From: an uncultured Lachnospiraceae bacterium
GTDB taxonomy: Bacteria; Bacillota; Clostridia; Lachnospirales; Lachnospiraceae
NCBI GenBank assembly: GCA_910579685.1
Contig: CAJTVN010000011.1
Span: 1-24,957, forward strand
Direction of reading: 5' to 3'
Length of the DNA: 24,957 nucleotides
Positions within the stretch are counted from its first letter, which is position 1, and each line of letters begins with the position of its first letter. The translations under genes were made by a program, and so were the position numbers. Shown here in pieces: positions 24,082 through 24,957 of the stretch. The notes under the pieces are model-generated. The model made no database searches. It was not told the origin of the DNA and worked only from the letters and a program-made list of their open reading frames with translations.

Positions 24082-24957
24082 TCACTTTTTGTCATCCTGT
24101 CCGAATTCGTTTCTCAGCTCTGCAATTTCTTTCTTCTGCTTCTTTGTGCTCACGACATAGTACCCTGAAAGGATAGCTGCCAAAATCCACTCAAAGAAAT
24201 GCAGAATACAGTGCTTCATATCTTCGACAAGATTACCTGTTAAAGGAACCTCTTCATCCACTATATCGGTAAGTGTCTGTTCCTCTTCGCTTTCCGCCTC
24301 GCCTTCTGTCTCATCTACAGTTACAGCTTCCGGAAGTTCCTCCTCTTCATCCGTCAATACCGCAAGCGGTACTTTCTCGTCTTCCACCTGTACAAGGTTA
24401 AGGTTTCTGCCTGCCACCCCTAAGGTTCTGCCTGCAAGCGGTACCGGTGTATCTACGATCTGAACCGCTTCCGGCGTTACCGCCTCAGGGTCTACTGTCA
24501 CTGTCGGAACGATTGCCGGCGCCGGATCAACCGTATCTGTCGGAGCTACGTCTGCACCTTCACCGGCAGGGGTGTCTGTACCCTCATCATCCGGAGCAGG
24601 AGCTTCAGTGGCTTCGCTTTCACTGGCTTCACTCATGGAAGCGTCGCTCATGGAGGCGTCACTCATGGAGGCATCGCTCTGACTTGCGTCACTCATCGAG
24701 GCGTCACTCATCGAAGCATCGCTCATGGAGGCATCGCTCATAGAAGCGTCACTCATGGAGGCGTCACTCTGACTTGCATCGCTCATCGAAGCATCACTCA
24801 TGGACGCATCGCTCATCGAAGCGTCGCTCGCTAAACTTTCACTGGCAAGACTCTCACTCGCTTCACTTGCTAAGCTTTCACTCGCCTCACTCGCTAAGCT
24901 TTCACTTGCTTCACTGGCAAGGCTCTCACTTGCTTCACTCGCAAGACTCTCACTCGC
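24082..24957 (-). CDS. Serine-rich repeat surface protein (aSec substrate), C-terminal part
   Basis: The last 291 residues; the gene begins beyond the right edge. From the visible end: five 8-residue SES-LASEA-type repeats, then twelve (M/Q)SDAS pentapeptides, then an acidic Thr/Pro/Glu region with three [IV]xD-x2-VPL motifs (TPVPLAG, EKVPLAV, EEVPLTG). It closes with a membrane helix (about HCILHFFEWILAAILSGYYVV) and a charged tail (KKQKKEIAELRNEF). The repeats offer dense Ser for GtfA-GtfB. There is no LPXTG sorting signal, so it seems held by the membrane helix, not by sortase. The N-terminal signal peptide and binding domain are not visible. Being head-to-tail with secY2-asp1-3-secA2, it is the obvious substrate and likely an adhesin. 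Confidence 0.9.
   Translation of the reverse strand, partial: ASESLASEASESLASEASESLASEASESLASEASESLASESLASDASMSDASMSDASMSDASQSDASMSDASMSDASMSDASMSDASMSDASQSDASMSDASMSDASMSEASESEATEAPAPDDEGTDTPAGEGADVAPTDTVDPAPAIVPTVTVDPEAVTPEAVQIVDTPVPLAGRTLGVAGRNLNLVQVEDEKVPLAVLTDEEEELPEAVTVDETEGEAESEEEQTLTDIVDEEVPLTGNLVEDMKHCILHFFEWILAAILSGYYVVSTKKQKKEIAELRNEFGQDDKK
24637..24816 (-). repeat. 15-bp coding repeats, (M/Q)SDAS x12
   Basis: Twelve tandem pentapeptide codon sets. Ten begin with Met and units 4 and 10 with Gln, so a six-unit (90-bp) higher-order period is visible. The Gln units also use AGT instead of TCG/TCC-type serine codons just before them, which supports block duplication. One further degenerate unit (MSEAS) follows. 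Confidence 0.9.
24838..24957 (-). repeat. 24-bp coding repeats, ASESLASE x5
   Basis: Five 8-residue units run from the window edge to 24838, with a partial SLAS unit leading into the pentapeptide array. Serine codons are mainly AGT/AGC. The array continues beyond the window, so the total number is unknown. Confidence 0.88.

Noticed and set aside
24230..24250. EEVPLTGN read as an LPXTG sorting signal
   Set aside because: The Leu-Pro order is reversed relative to LPXTG and the tail after the helix is long; I treat it as a membrane anchor, leaving a non-canonical sortase as an open possibility.
24637..24957. Regular short repeats that could suggest CRISPR or a satellite
   Set aside because: Units are 15 and 24 bp, contiguous without spacers, and encode Ser-rich residues in one continuous frame.

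Overview
The window looks like chromosomal DNA from a gut-type Clostridia bacterium (Bacillota), most likely Lachnospiraceae. This is inferred from the mix of families: AgrC-type GHKL kinase with a LytTR regulator, BmrCD-type heterodimeric ABC exporter, TraX, a solitary ECF S-component, and surface proteins carrying D-E-x-V-P-L motifs. It also rests on strong Shine-Dalgarno (SD) sites with some TTG starts. Taxonomy cannot be fixed from this sequence alone.

Layout. (1) 1-405, + strand: 3' part of a NarL/LuxR-type response regulator. (2) 446-7944, - strand: seven tightly packed genes read from a strong promoter at 8014-8043 with a palindromic operator at 7993-8004. In transcription order they are a MarR regulator, two half-ABC exporters forming a heterodimer with one degenerate ATP site, an isochorismatase/nicotinamidase-like hydrolase, a TRIC/UPF0126 membrane protein, a LytTR response regulator and a GHKL histidine kinase. 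(3) 8060-9561: divergent traX (-) and an ECF transporter S-component (+). (4) 9573-9617: a bidirectional terminator, which closes the housekeeping part.

(5) 9643-24957, - strand: a near-complete accessory Sec (aSec) locus. In transcription order it holds a serine-rich repeat protein (SRRP; 3' part only), a 49-residue membrane protein, secY2, asp1, asp2, asp3, secA2, two tandem gtf3-like genes, a three-domain glycosyltransferase fusion, gtfA and gtfB. In characterised streptococcal systems GtfA/GtfB add the first GlcNAc residues to Ser/Thr of the adhesin, Gtf3-type enzymes and further transferases extend the glycan, Asp2 O-acetylates it, and SecA2/SecY2 with Asp1-3 export it.

Departures from the streptococcal plan are the most interesting content. 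No asp4/asp5 is seen in the window. The substrate ends in a transmembrane segment plus a charged cytoplasmic tail instead of LPXTG. A 49-residue protein of similar architecture is translationally coupled to it. A perfect 12-bp hairpin separates substrate from export genes. The gtf3 gene is duplicated, and a third, internally shortened Gtf3 domain is fused through a putative beta-sandwich to a GT2 domain. Several genes of the locus appear to start with TTG. The SRRP N-terminus, its signal peptide, the operon promoter and any further glycosyltransferases lie beyond the right edge.
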